This document shows positions 37,240 through 46,386 of a DNA stretch of 64,000 nucleotides, one piece after another. How positions within the stretch are numbered: position 1 is the stretch's first letter; each line of letters starts with the position of its first letter. The DNA lies in contig CALMYB010000008.1 in the NCBI GenBank assembly GCA_937873515.1, positions 38,012 to 102,011 of the forward strand, given 5' to 3'. A program made the position numbers and the translations under genes. The notes beneath the pieces are model-generated. The model did no database searches. It was not told where the DNA came from and saw only the letters and a program-made list of their open reading frames with translations. This DNA comes from an uncultured Acidobacteriota bacterium (GTDB lineage: Bacteria; Acidobacteriota; Blastocatellia; Pyrinomonadales; Pyrinomonadaceae).

Positions 37240-39258
37240 CTACTTCTGTTTGATGGAAAGAGCGGCCGTGTCGCTCTTGTGGATCATATCCCAGAGTTCT
37301 TTGAGGACCGAGTATTTTGAGACGTCAAACGTCAGGGTATCGGGCGTTCCGAAATAAAAATCACGGAAGTATTTGATCTTTGACGCGGCAGCGTCCGACT
37401 GTATTCGGATGGTATCCTTGCCGATATCTCCGGCATCTGCATCGCCGGGAGCCTCGCCATTGTCGATCGCATAGGTCGAAGGATAGGTGATCTCGACCTC
37501 ATCTTTTTCCGACCACGGGTATGTGAATGCAATGCCGTAAGTGCGTGTCGTACTCGCAAAGGCAGGCGACGTGCCGTATTCGAAGATGCCCGGTTGGAAG
37601 AACATCCGCTTGCCGGTCTTTTGTGCGTAATTCGGGATCTTTATCGTGTAACGCTGAACTATCGGTTTGGAAATATCATCAAAATTCTCGATCGAGATAT
37701 TCGAGATCTCGGCATTGGTTATCCGCTTTTGGACCGAATCTTTCAATCTCTCTTCCCACTTTGAGCGCTGATCGTCATAGTTGGTAAAGCGATAGGCCAA
37801 GGCCTCTTGCCCATGAAGTTCAACGGCGATGGTTCCCTCCAGCGTGCCATCTTCGGCAAGCGTAAGTTTAGCGGTGCGCTTGGTCAGGTTCTGTTCCCGT
37901 GAAGTTAGCGGGAGTTGGAGCCAGCCGTTCCTTTTGGTGTCGAAGATCAGGGCCATCGAGTTCTCACGATACCAAGGGAGTTGGCCGAAGGGAGCATACT
38001 TGTAGCCGGGATTCAAGACCTTATAATCGCCTCCGAGATCGACCCCGACACCTGCGAATGTCAAAAGACTGGCATCGGTCATCTTCTTTTCAAAAAAGAC
38101 CTCGTCACGACGGCTCGAATATACTCCTATTGTGTCGAATCCGGCCGCGGCCGCCATTGCTCCGAAGAGGACATTGATCTGCCCGGAGGTTGCAGATGCT
38201 CCCGCACCGATCTTCACGATATCCTTCGTTTTCTGCTTTAAGATCGATTTCAGCTGGTCATCGGTGACCGAAGGGTCGTATGTCGTATTCTTTAGATTCC
38301 GGCAGAATTCATAGATCCTGCGGAGTTTATCCTCGTCGTTTGCAGCGCCGCTGATAAGGGACTGGGTGAACTGCTTCACTCCGTCGGAGTCCTTGAGCCA
38401 CGCGGCAACGAGCCCCGATTTCATACTGGCGAAAGATCCCCAAAATTGCGCGGGATTAGAACGGTCAAAGACCCGAACCGTAAAAGCCATGTCCGTCCCG
38501 GACACGTCAAGGCTCGAGCCTGTGAGTGCCAAATACGGTTTGACCATATCCTCCGGCGGCATATACCGCTCTTCTTTATAGGCTGGGACGTTCGTACGCG
38601 AAAGGCGATAGAAGCCATGTTCATCCTTGACGAAGCCGGCGCCGGTCGTGTTGTAGAGCTGTGTCTTTGGTTCTTTGTCGTTGTATGGCTTGTAGTAATA
38701 AACGAGATCCCTGACCGGAATATCCTTTTGCAGATAAAAGCGGCCGCCGCTCATACTGCTGTCTTCAAATGACTCTCGATATTGATATTCGACGATCACT
38801 CCGGGTTCGATATTGGGAATGGCAAAGGATTTAGCCAGAACCTTTACGCCATTGCCACGAACGATCTCGCGCTCGAAGATATCTTTCTCGGCCAGATCAA
38901 CGGTCGAGCCATCGGGCTTTACGACGCGGGCGGCAATATCCTTGATCTTGGTCCTGCCTTTCCGGAACGTGATATCCACCTTTGCGAATTTCTCACGTCC
39001 GCGTTCGGTGAAGATCTTGATCCGCACGTAGTTCTTTCGCGTCAGCTTATCGTCGGAACTGTCGTCGATACGGGTTTCCCAGAGGAGCGCCTCGGCGTCG
39101 GCGTCCGGTTCGACGACGGGCTTTGTCGCCTGCAGGTCGGCAGGTGAGATCGGCCGCCATTCAGCTGCCTTCTGGGCATAGATGCTTGCCGAGAACACGA
39201 AAAGGAACAGCACGGCGGATACGACAATGCCGCGGGGGGATTTGCACAAATTTAACAT
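37240..39258 (-). CDS. DUF3857 protein with degenerate transglutaminase domain
   Basis: 672 residues, a paralogue of the downstream gene with the same architecture: signal peptide (IVVSAVLFLFVFSASIYAQ), DUF3857 (NYVRIKIFTERGREKFAKVD, AARVVKPDGSTVDL), transglutaminase-like middle, beta-rich end. The triad looks lost: where the neighbour has GYGDCKDKATL this protein reads GAGASATSGQINVLF with no Cys, and the His and Asp blocks (TFAGVGVDLGGDYKVLNPG) lack the expected residues. It probably serves as a non-catalytic binding partner. The pair likely forms one transcript. A C-terminal relic of a third copy lies upstream. Confidence 0.85.
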   Translation of the reverse strand: MLNLCKSPRGIVVSAVLFLFVFSASIYAQKAAEWRPISPADLQATKPVVEPDADAEALLWETRIDDSSDDKLTRKNYVRIKIFTERGREKFAKVDITFRKGRTKIKDIAARVVKPDGSTVDLAEKDIFEREIVRGNGVKVLAKSFAIPNIEPGVIVEYQYRESFEDSSMSGGRFYLQKDIPVRDLVYYYKPYNDKEPKTQLYNTTGAGFVKDEHGFYRLSRTNVPAYKEERYMPPEDMVKPYLALTGSSLDVSGTDMAFTVRVFDRSNPAQFWGSFASMKSGLVAAWLKDSDGVKQFTQSLISGAANDEDKLRRIYEFCRNLKNTTYDPSVTDDQLKSILKQKTKDIVKIGAGASATSGQINVLFGAMAAAAGFDTIGVYSSRRDEVFFEKKMTDASLLTFAGVGVDLGGDYKVLNPGYKYAPFGQLPWYRENSMALIFDTKRNGWLQLPLTSREQNLTKRTAKLTLAEDGTLEGTIAVELHGQEALAYRFTNYDDQRSKWEERLKDSVQKRITNAEISNISIENFDDISKPIVQRYTIKIPNYAQKTGKRMFFQPGIFEYGTSPAFASTTRTYGIAFTYPWSEKDEVEITYPSTYAIDNGEAPGDADAGDIGKDTIRIQSDAAASKIKYFRDFYFGTPDTLTFDVSKYSVLKELWDMIHKSDTAALSIKQK

Positions 39259-39445
39259 CTAAGGAACCTCTGGTTTTAGTCAAGAGAGACGCGGTTATCT
39301 GAGAATTTGCGCGTTACACCGGAAAGGAGCCAAGCGAGGAATCGGATAATACGTCCCGTTCTACCGAGTTTACAGCTAAATCGGATGGATATGCAATCAA
39401 AAACTAATTCGTGTGCACCGTCTTCTGTATTCCACGGATCGGCTT

Positions 39446-39742
39446 TCACTCGTTCATTTTGAGCGCGACCAGAGCCGTGTCGGCAGTATGGAATCTGTCC
39501 CACAAGGTCTTCACACTCGCATAACTTGAGGCCTTGAATGTGACAAAATTCTTGTTGCCGAAATAGAATTTGCGCGTATAGTGCATTTTATCTGCCGAAG
39601 ACTCAAAGTCGAACAGGACCTCATCATGACCGACCTGCGCGGTGTCGGCGACAGGCGCCGGAGCCTCGGAAAGCAACAAAAAGGCGTGCCGGACACGGAC
39701 CGGAATGACCTTCTGACGACGCGGTGAAATGGCCGCAGTGTG
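39446..39742 (-). pseudogene. C-terminal remnant of a third DUF3857 paralogue
   Basis: The open stretch ends YTRKFYFGNKNFVTFKASSY, then VKTLWDRFHTADTALVALK, which lines up with the C-terminus of the neighbouring protein (YFRDFYFGTPDTLTFDVSKY, then LKELWDMIHKSDTAALSIK). Upstream the frame hits a stop near 39743 and nothing of the DUF3857 or transglutaminase parts remains; the aldolase leader follows. It appears to be a 5'-deleted duplicate. Confidence 0.75.
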
Positions 39743-39805
39743 CTAAAATACAAGATTTAAAAAAAGGGATGTTTCCCGCTGAATGTAGGAGACTAATTAC
39801 TAAAA

Positions 39806-40873
39806 ATGACCGCAAATATTGCTCAATTGCTCGGCGATGACGCCGATTCGTTGTTAAACCACGTTTCAAAGACCATTTCGAAGGACGACCTGCAGCTTCC
39901 GGGCAGCGATTTTGTTGACCGCGTGTGGGCGGGCTCAGATCGAAATCCGAACGTTCTCAGGAATATGCAGGCGATCTATGACCACGGCCGCTTGAGCGGA
40001 ACCGGTTATGTGTCTATCTTGCCTGTCGATCAGGGTATCGAGCACTCGGCGGGAGCGAGCTTTGCTCCGAACCCGCAGTATTTCGACCCGGAGAATATCG
40101 TCAAGCTCGCGATCGAAGGCGGCTGCAACGCGGTCGCATCGACCTTCGGCGTGCTCGGCACGATGTCTCGAAAATACGCACACAAGATCCCGTTCATCGT
40201 GAAGATCAACCACAACGAACTGCTCACTTACCCGAACAAGTTCGATCAGGTGATGTTCGGCACCGTCGAACAGGCTCACAATATGGGTGCGGCGGCCGTC
40301 GGCGCAACGATCTATTTCGGTTCGGAAGAATCGACGCGCCAGATCACGGAGGTCGCGGAGGCCTTTGCATATGCGCACGAACTCGGGATGGCGACGATCC
40401 TTTGGTGCTATTTGAGGAACTCGGCGTTCAAGACGCCTGAAGGCGATATGCATACCGCAGCTGACCTGACCGGCCAGGCGAATCACATCGGTGTTACGAT
40501 CCAGGCCGACATCATCAAGCAGAAGCTGCCTGAACGAAACGGCGGCTATCTCGCACTTCAAAAGAACGGCAGTTACGGCAAGACGAGCCCGCTCGTTTAC
40601 GAAAAACTGACGACCGACAACCCGATCGACCTCGTGCGGTATCAGGTCGCGAACTGCTATATGGGACGCTGCGGACTGATCAATTCGGGCGGCGAATCAA
40701 AGGGTGCAGGCGACCTCGCGGATGCCGTCCGCACGGCGGTCATCAACAAACGCGGCGGCGGCACCGGCCTCATCTCAGGCCGTAAGGCCTTCCAGCGGCC
40801 AATGAAGGACGGTGTAGAGCTTTTGAACGCCATTCAGGATGTTTACCTCGCAGAGGATATTACCGTGGCATAA
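39806..40873 (+). CDS. Class I fructose-bisphosphate aldolase (DhnA/FbaB type)
   Basis: 355 residues. Blocks typical of bacterial/archaeal class I aldolases: [72 protein letters not shown], and [10 protein letters not shown] carrying the candidate Schiff-base Lys region. The C-terminus has [15 protein letters not shown] and [13 protein letters not shown] for phosphate binding. It cleaves or forms fructose 1,6-bisphosphate in glycolysis/gluconeogenesis in the cytoplasm. It is a single-gene unit with a clear terminator. Confidence 0.94.
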   Translation: MTANIAQLLGDDADSLLNHVSKTISKDDLQLPGSDFVDRVWAGSDRNPNVLRNMQAIYDHGRLSGTGYVSILPVDQGIEHSAGASFAPNPQYFDPENIVKLAIEGGCNAVASTFGVLGTMSRKYAHKIPFIVKINHNELLTYPNKFDQVMFGTVEQAHNMGAAAVGATIYFGSEESTRQITEVAEAFAYAHELGMATILWCYLRNSAFKTPEGDMHTAADLTGQANHIGVTIQADIIKQKLPERNGGYLALQKNGSYGKTSPLVYEKLTTDNPIDLVRYQVANCYMGRCGLINSGGESKGAGDLADAVRTAVINKRGGGTGLISGRKAFQRPMKDGVELLNAIQDVYLAEDITVA

Positions 40874-40909
40874 ATGCGTTGATTCCAACGAGCCATTGCG
40901 CATATCATA

Positions 40910-40940
40910 GGGTCGAGCGTGAGATCGCTCGACCCTTTTT
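40910..40940 (+). terminator. Intrinsic terminator after the aldolase gene
   Basis: GGGTCGAGCG (40910-40919), a 6-base loop, CGCTCGACCC (40926-40935), then five T. Confidence 0.93.
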
Positions 40941-40985
40941 CGCTTTCCGGAACCTTATCAACGGCCGCTCTGGCCGCTCTTTGCT

Positions 40986-42779
40986 ATGCAAGATAAGACG
41001 GTCAGTTACTGGCTCTACTTTCTAATACCGGCGATCATTGCGGGCTTTCTTGCCATGTATCCGCAGATGAGCCTGTGGGCGGCGAAAGGCTCTGCCTGGC
41101 AAGGTTCGTATGTCGTTTCCAACTATGACGAGCCGGCATATTCGGCCTACGTCAACGCTCTCGTAGAGGGAAAGCCGCGAAAGAATGATCCCTTTATCGC
41201 AGTTGACGATACCGGGCACGAATCGCTGTATTCGATCCAATTCATCCCGGCCTATATGATCGCGCTTCCTGCGCGTGCCCTCGGTGTTTCGACGGCGACG
41301 GCATTCATTCTTCTGTCCTTAATGATCGCGGTCATTTCCTGCCTGGCTTTGTGCAGGTTCTTGTTCGCATTTACCGGCGAGCCGCTCCTATCTTCCGTTG
41401 GAGCTCTCTTTGTCCTTTGTTTAGGAACCGCGGCAGCATTTCAGGGCGAGCTTTCGCGTCTGACTACCGGCAATGTGCTGATCGACTTCTTTCCGTTCGT
41501 AAGACGCTACCAACCCGGAGTCGCGTTTCCGCTGTTCTTCGTGTTCGTGTTCCTGGTGTGGAAAAGCTTTAGTTCAGAGAGCATGAAACGCGGGGGGATC
41601 TTTGCGGTTTCAGCCGGACTCGCTTTCGCCGTATTGGTCTTCTGCTATTTTTATCTCTGGACCGCGGCCGCTGCATGGGCAGTATGCGCTTTTGCGGTCG
41701 CTCTCGTATTTGTAAAAGAGAAGCGGCGCCAAGTATTGACGACGGCGGCGATCCTTGCAGCGATCGGTATCACTTCGTTGATACCGTATTGGAAGATGTT
41801 GTCGGACAGAACACCCGAGCTCGACCGAGTTCAGCTTTTGGAGCGAACTCATTCGCCGGAGTTTCTTGTGCTGCCGCTGATCTTGGGGCTTATCGGCATT
41901 CTTCTGACCGCGACCCTCGCGTTTCGGGAGAGCATCGAGCTAAGGACAAAAGAGATATTGGTCGCCCTGACCTTCTTCGCGACTCCGATCATCCTCTTCA
42001 ACCAACAAGTGATCACCGGCCATTCGCTGCAGCCCGTCCACTATGCGGTCTTTATCGCAAACTATCTCGTGCTTGCCGCATTTATCATGCTCATTTCGGG
42101 ATGGATCAAAGCTTCCGCGTTCGATACTGCGGTGACGAAGAAGGTCCTTGTTTACGCTGCGTTAGCCGCAGTCCTTTGGGGATTTATCGAAGCCTCAGGA
42201 TCGGCAAGGTTCAATGCTGTTGCTTCCGAGATACGCGACGAGTCGCTGCCCGCGATCCGGATGATCGAGAAGATGCGGCAAGACGACCCTGCCGTCCCCG
42301 AAAGGCCTGTCGTCCTCGCGAATAACTTCATCACGTCCGACAGCATCCCGACGTATTCAACATTTCGCCCGCTTTGGAATCCGCATACATCGTCGGCGGG
42401 CGGCGTCTCTCCCGAGGAGAACAAGCGGCTTTTCTATCTGTATTTCTATTACTTAGGCTATTCGGGGAAAGAGCTGGCCGACGCACTCAACGGGAACTCG
42501 TTCGAGATCACTGCCGCCGTCTTCGGCTCGGAAAGGGCATTGCCTGCGCTCGCAAAAGGCAATGCGATCAAGCCGGATGAGATCAGGAAAGAGGTAGAAA
42601 AATATGACGATTTCTCGCGAACCTTTGGTGAGAAAGATGCCGCCGCTCCGAGGCTTGATTTCTTGATCGTGCCTGACAAGGCCGAACCGAACTATGCCAA
42701 CATCGACCGCTGGTATCAACGCGATGCCGGCAAAACTACAGGACTGTTCAAGGTGTTCAGGCTCACACCCAAGTTCTGA
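40986..42779 (+). CDS. Multi-pass membrane protein, possible GT-C glycosyltransferase
   Basis: 597 residues, not assigned to a named family. It starts with a hydrophobic helix (WLYFLIPAIIAGFLAMYPQM), then a soluble loop with YDEPAYSAYVNALVEGKP, whose Asp-Glu pair lies where GT-C enzymes keep the catalytic acid. About ten or eleven further helices extend to residue 400. The last roughly 190 residues are soluble and contain VVLANNFITSDSIPTYS and YLYFYYLGYSGKELAD. Lipid-linked sugar transfer at the membrane outer face is plausible. It ends six bases from the stop of the convergent hydrolase gene. Confidence 0.7.
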   Translation: MQDKTVSYWLYFLIPAIIAGFLAMYPQMSLWAAKGSAWQGSYVVSNYDEPAYSAYVNALVEGKPRKNDPFIAVDDTGHESLYSIQFIPAYMIALPARALGVSTATAFILLSLMIAVISCLALCRFLFAFTGEPLLSSVGALFVLCLGTAAAFQGELSRLTTGNVLIDFFPFVRRYQPGVAFPLFFVFVFLVWKSFSSESMKRGGIFAVSAGLAFAVLVFCYFYLWTAAAAWAVCAFAVALVFVKEKRRQVLTTAAILAAIGITSLIPYWKMLSDRTPELDRVQLLERTHSPEFLVLPLILGLIGILLTATLAFRESIELRTKEILVALTFFATPIILFNQQVITGHSLQPVHYAVFIANYLVLAAFIMLISGWIKASAFDTAVTKKVLVYAALAAVLWGFIEASGSARFNAVASEIRDESLPAIRMIEKMRQDDPAVPERPVVLANNFITSDSIPTYSTFRPLWNPHTSSAGGVSPEENKRLFYLYFYYLGYSGKELADALNGNSFEITAAVFGSERALPALAKGNAIKPDEIRKEVEKYDDFSRTFGEKDAAAPRLDFLIVPDKAEPNYANIDRWYQRDAGKTTGLFKVFRLTPKF

Positions 42780-42785
42780 TATAGA

Positions 42786-43478
42786 TCACACATATCTTCC
42801 GCGGCCGATCTGATACACACCGTTCAGGAATGGATTGTTGCGGCGTTCGCGGCCGACGGTCGTTACCGGCCCGTGCCCGGAGTGGACCTCAAAGTCATCA
42901 TCGAGAGAAAGAATATTCCGTCGAATGGAATCAAGCAGCTGTTCGTGGTCGCCGCCGGGAAGGTCCGTGCGGCCGATCGAGTTTTCGAATAGACAGTCGC
43001 CGACGAAGACGACCTTTGCGTCGAGTTCGGCGAGGACGACGTGGCCGCGTGTGTGGCCCGGACAATGACGCACGGAGAATCGAAGTTCGCCAACTTCGAA
43101 GGTCTCGCCGTCCTGCCAATTTCGCGTGATCTTCGGCGGCGCATCGTAATCAAGGCCGAGTGGTGCGAGCTGTTCGGGCGGAATGCCCATAAAGAGCGGC
43201 TGTCGCTGCAGAGCGTAATACAGCTCCTCGTCATCGGGGTGAATAATGATCTCGGCTTCAGGGAAGGCTTCGCAAAGGGCGGAGGTTCCGCCGACGTGAT
43301 CGAGATGCCCGTGCGTGAGCGTTATCGCGGCAAGCGAGAGGCTGTTCTCGCTGAGAAAAGTTTCGAGCTCGACGCATCTCTCGCCCGGATCGACGACGAT
43401 AGCCTGTTTTGTTTTTTCGCACGCGGCCACTCGCGTATTCTGCTGAAACGGAGTCTGCGTAAACGTCTCAATTCTCAT
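42786..43478 (-). CDS. Metallo-beta-lactamase-fold hydrolase (glyoxalase II-like)
   Basis: 230 residues. The dinuclear metal motif THGHLDHVGG (HxHxDH) is at about residues 74-83, followed by HCPGHTRGHVV and FVGDCLF (bridging Asp), and a C-terminal HSGHGPVTTVGRE His. The lack of the long C-terminal glutathione-binding helix domain of true glyoxalase II places it in the short single-domain thioester-hydrolase group (YcbL-like). It is cytoplasmic. Its ATG overlaps the stop of the upstream small gene by four bases, so translation is probably coupled. Confidence 0.9.
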   Translation of the reverse strand: MRIETFTQTPFQQNTRVAACEKTKQAIVVDPGERCVELETFLSENSLSLAAITLTHGHLDHVGGTSALCEAFPEAEIIIHPDDEELYYALQRQPLFMGIPPEQLAPLGLDYDAPPKITRNWQDGETFEVGELRFSVRHCPGHTRGHVVLAELDAKVVFVGDCLFENSIGRTDLPGGDHEQLLDSIRRNILSLDDDFEVHSGHGPVTTVGRERRNNPFLNGVYQIGRGRYV

Positions 43479-43771
43479 ACATTAACGAACTCGTTGAGAT
43501 ATTTTGCGTGATCAAACTCGCTCTCTTTTCGGTTCTTTAGGATAAAGCCGATCGCCTCTCGATATGTGTCCGCATCAACCGAACCTGAGAAGCACGGCGT
43601 TTCAAGCTCGCTCAGGCTAAGGTAGCTGAAAAGTGACGCAGAAAGCATCCAGAGCAGGATCTCTTCGCGTGTGCCGATAGGATTGTGCTTGATGATCGTC
43701 TCGCGATCTTCGACGATCCCGCGGACGATCCTTTCAAACTCACTCTCCGAAATTCGGTGAAGACTGCTCAT
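43475..43771 (-). CDS. Hypothetical protein, 98 residues
   Basis: Not recognised. It begins MSSLHRISESEFERIVRGIV and is predicted mostly helical, with a Trp/Leu-rich middle (EEILLWMLSASLFSYLSLSE) and a charged end (YREAIGFILKNRKESEFDHA). No signal peptide. It overlaps the acetyltransferase upstream by 32 bases and the hydrolase downstream by four, so it sits inside a tight operon, which supports it being real despite its size. Confidence 0.7.
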   Translation of the reverse strand: MSSLHRISESEFERIVRGIVEDRETIIKHNPIGTREEILLWMLSASLFSYLSLSELETPCFSGSVDADTYREAIGFILKNRKESEFDHAKYLNEFVNV

Positions 43772-44204
43772 ACATCAAATAATCCGTCTCGTGCATTCCG
43801 AGCCGCTGGTAAACCGCCTGTGCGATGCGGTTTTCTTTTTCGACATAAAGCCGAATGCCGCAAACGTCGCCTGCTTCGCGAGCCATTGTCCACACGAACG
43901 CCGAAAGTTCGCGATAGAGGCCTTTTCCGCGGGCCTCCGGCACGACGTAAACGCTCTGGATCCACCAAAACCATGCGTTGCGCCAGTCGCTCCATTCGCG
44001 TGTGACGAGCAGCCCGCCGAGTACCTCGCCGCCTTCTTCGGCGACGACGTAAAAGCCGCGATCGTCACTCGAGAAAACCGCACGCACGCCTGCGGTCAGC
44101 GTCGCCTCATCGAGCCGCTTTCCCTCGGTCTCAAGCGCCATCGCTTGGTTGAATTCGACGAGCGATGTTACATCGTCAGCTGTGGCTAGTCTAACCTTCG
44201 TCAT
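43740..44204 (-). CDS. GNAT-family N-acetyltransferase
   Basis: 154 residues. The N-terminus VRLATADDVTSLVEFNQAMALE is the usual GNAT start. Motif A is VYVVPEARGKGLYRELSAFVW (V-x-P-x-x-R-G-K-G), binding acetyl-CoA pyrophosphate, followed by GIRLYVEKENRIAQAVYQRLGMHETDYLMYE, the motif B helix. The acceptor is unknown. It overlaps genes on both sides by 14 and 32 bases in a four-gene leftward set. Confidence 0.9.
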   Translation of the reverse strand: MTKVRLATADDVTSLVEFNQAMALETEGKRLDEATLTAGVRAVFSSDDRGFYVVAEEGGEVLGGLLVTREWSDWRNAWFWWIQSVYVVPEARGKGLYRELSAFVWTMAREAGDVCGIRLYVEKENRIAQAVYQRLGMHETDYLMYEQSSPNFGE

Positions 44205-44472
44205 CTTCCATCTCGTTAAATAAAAGTAAAAAATAGAGGAGAACCAGCATTACGATCACCCCGGCCAAAATACCGCCAAAGAAGAAAATGTAAACCACTG
44301 AAATCGCAAGCATCGCGGGCCCGTCACAAACAACATCGTCCGGCACACATTGCCTGGGTATGGCAAAGAATGTCAATCCAAGCCCGATGAGCCAGACGAC
44401 GATCAACGTCCCAAATGCCCCGAGAAAACTCGAGATCACCGGATGTTTACGCGCACTATGGATCACTTTCAC
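44191..44472 (-). CDS. Small two-helix membrane protein
   Basis: 93 residues with two hydrophobic helices (VISSFLGAFGTLIVVWLIGLGLTFF and a longer one ISVVYIFFFGGILAGVIVMLVLLYFLLLF). Between them is a short Cys-containing loop (RQCVPDDVVCDGPA), which could be disulfide-bonded on the outside. The acidic C-terminus ends EMEDDEG. Not a known family. It overlaps the GNAT start by 14 bases and is divergent from the DHH gene, 66 bases away. Confidence 0.65.
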   Translation of the reverse strand: MKVIHSARKHPVISSFLGAFGTLIVVWLIGLGLTFFAIPRQCVPDDVVCDGPAMLAISVVYIFFFGGILAGVIVMLVLLYFLLLFNEMEDDEG

Positions 44473-44538
44473 AGCTTGACGAACGAGTACGAGTCCTCTA
44501 GCCTAAAATGTTTTGCCCTTTGGCAATTTTCTTATTAT

Positions 44539-45498
44539 ATGAAACTTCGCATCCTCTATCACGGCAACTGCTTCGACGGCGTCTCCTCGGCGGCCATTTT
44601 CACAAAATTCTATAGGGCCGCGATCGCTTCCGACGTTGAGGTCGCCTATACGCCGACGATGCACCGTGCCGGAAATGCGTTCGACCGCGAGCAGTTCGAC
44701 GGGGACGAGAATGCGATCGTTGATTTCAAGTATTGCCCTGACGAGAGGCTGACGTGGTGGTTCGATCATCATCAGTCAGCGTTCTTGACGCCGGAGGACG
44801 AGGCACACTTTCTCGCAGACAGGTCGGGAAAGAAGTTCCTCGATACTACAAGCAAATCCTGTGCGGAGTTCATCGCACGCATTGCGAAGGAGAAGTTCGG
44901 CTTTCACGATCCGTCGCTCGACGAACTCGTGCACTGGGCTCACATCATTGACGGTGCTCTCTACGAATCGCCCGCTCAATGCGTCGAATTACGCTCGCCG
45001 GCATTGAAGCTGATGCAGGTGATCGAGGGTGAGGAAGACCCGAAATTCGTCGAAGAGATCATAAAGATGCTGACCCGTCAGACACTTGACGAGATCGTCG
45101 AAAGCGACGCGATCCAGGCGAAGCTCGAACCGATCCTAAAGACGCATTGGGAAACCGTCGAGCTTATAAAACAGCGTGCGGCCGCGAGTCGAGGCGTGGT
45201 GAGCTTTGACCTGACGGACACGGAAGTTGCGGGATACAACAAGTTCATCCCGTATTATTTCCATCCGGAAGTAACCTATGTCGTCTCACTTACGATCAGC
45301 CCTTTCAGGACGAAGATCTCGGTCGGCTCGAACCCATGGGCGCCGCGTCCCCGTACACACAATATTGCCGAGATCTGCGAAAGATACGGCGGCGGCGGCC
45401 ACGCGGTCGTCGGTGCGGTCAGTCTCGCTCCGGATCAGATCGAGCTCGGTAGGAAGTATATGAACGAGATCATCGAGACCCTGCGTTTTGATGATTGA
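44539..45498 (+). CDS. DHH-family phosphoesterase
   Basis: 319 residues from ATG 44539 (MKLRILYHGNCFDGVSSAA); a longer open frame upstream overlaps the divergent membrane gene and is rejected. The first motif NCFDGVSSA corresponds to the DxDG-type metal motif but with FDG. The DHH motif is WWFDHHQSAF near residue 75. The C-terminal DHHA1 domain ends with YGGGGHAVVGAVS, the substrate-binding GGGH motif. Members hydrolyse oligoribonucleotides or cyclic dinucleotides (NrnA/Pap types). It is a single-gene unit ending at a bidirectional hairpin. Confidence 0.88.
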   Translation: MKLRILYHGNCFDGVSSAAIFTKFYRAAIASDVEVAYTPTMHRAGNAFDREQFDGDENAIVDFKYCPDERLTWWFDHHQSAFLTPEDEAHFLADRSGKKFLDTTSKSCAEFIARIAKEKFGFHDPSLDELVHWAHIIDGALYESPAQCVELRSPALKLMQVIEGEEDPKFVEEIIKMLTRQTLDEIVESDAIQAKLEPILKTHWETVELIKQRAAASRGVVSFDLTDTEVAGYNKFIPYYFHPEVTYVVSLTISPFRTKISVGSNPWAPRPRTHNIAEICERYGGGGHAVVGAVSLAPDQIELGRKYMNEIIETLRFDD

Positions 45499-45511
45499 TC
45501 CCGCAAGAGCA

Positions 45512-45546
45512 AAGGCCGCCCGGAACACCCTCCGGACGGCCTCTTT
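45512..45546 (+). terminator. Bidirectional terminator between convergent genes
   Basis: GGCCGCCCGGA pairs (one mismatch) with TCCGGACGGCC, loop ACACCC; A-rich on the left and T-rich on the right, between the DHH gene and the leftward 45567 gene. Confidence 0.75.
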
Positions 45547-45566
45547 AGTTCAGAAAAACAAACCTG

Positions 45567-46097
45567 CTATTTCTTTGTATAGACGGAAGTTGAATTGTTT
45601 GTGCCGCGTGGACTGACGGATTCGCGGGCTACGGTCAATGTCTTGCCGTCTGCCGAGAGGGACCAATTTTCCGCAACGGTAAAGGACATCTCGCCCTGCG
45701 GCCCGTTGAAGGTACGCACGGTCGTGAGCTTTACGGATCCGTCGCCGGCAATCGCGGCCTTATACGTAACCGGCATTTTGCCCATACGGCCCTCGATCTC
45801 GGCCTTTGTTTCCTTGCCGTCCAGCGAGAACGATGCAGACGAATTGCCGCCGCCCATCATTCCGCGTCCGCGGCCCGATTCCGATCCTTCCTTTCGGGTG
45901 GTCGCAAGCTCGTACTTCAAGTCGGCAGCAGTTTGTGTGACGGTGAGCGTTTGCGATTCGATGGATGAATCGGCAGAAGTGGACTTGGCAGTATCAAGGG
46001 ACCAAGTGCCGGAAAAATCAGAGGCCTTCTGTGCCGATGCAGAGACGGCCATCGCGAACAGCATTACGGCTGCCGCAAAAAGGATATTGCGTTTCAT
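45567..46097 (-). CDS. Exported beta-rich protein of unknown function
   Basis: 176 residues. The signal peptide (ILFAAAVMLFAMAVSASAQ) is followed by DFSGTWSLDTAKS, a start common to lipocalin-like families in these bacteria. Alternating polar/hydrophobic strands follow (TLTVTQTAADLKYELATTR, then SFSLDGKETKAEIEG, TYKAAIAGDGSVKLTT, WSLSADGKTLTVARES) with a Gly/Arg/Met-rich loop in the middle. It is probably periplasmic and binds something small or hydrophobic. No operon partner. Confidence 0.75.
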   Translation of the reverse strand: MKRNILFAAAVMLFAMAVSASAQKASDFSGTWSLDTAKSTSADSSIESQTLTVTQTAADLKYELATTRKEGSESGRGRGMMGGGNSSASFSLDGKETKAEIEGRMGKMPVTYKAAIAGDGSVKLTTVRTFNGPQGEMSFTVAENWSLSADGKTLTVARESVSPRGTNNSTSVYTKK

Positions 46098-46282
46098 TAC
46101 CTTTTGCTCCTTAGCGCTATTGAGAAAGAATAGGACGACATAGGCGCAATTCTACTCCCGAAAACAAGCCTCGATTGCAAAGATTTGTAATGCTTCGGTC
46201 AGCTTAGCTCTCGACAGGATAGACACGCGGCGACAGTATGTTAAACGGGTCCTCGAAACAACTCTGCTTTTTGATGATCAAA

Positions 46283-46382
46283 GTCGCCAACGGCGACAGA
46301 TATTAAAGCCCAGGGTTGGTGAGCGAAGCGAATCAACCCTGGGAATGCGATACCGAACCACGCATGGTCGCTGTAAGCGACC
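46283..46382 (+). repeat. Three-hairpin REP-like module, transposase 3' side
   Basis: Hairpins GTCGCC-3-GGCGAC (46283-46297), CCCAGGGTTG...CAACCCTGGG (46309-46318 with 46334-46343) and GGTCGC-5-GCGACC (46366-46382), with ATATTAAAGCC just before the central stem. It ends four bases before the transposase stop codon and is inverted relative to the module at 46844-46937. Confidence 0.85.
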
Positions 46383-46386
46383 AACA

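Noticed and set aside
44350..44538. N-terminal extension of the DHH phosphoesterase
   Set aside because: It overlaps the divergent membrane-protein gene; the family N-terminus begins at ATG 44539.
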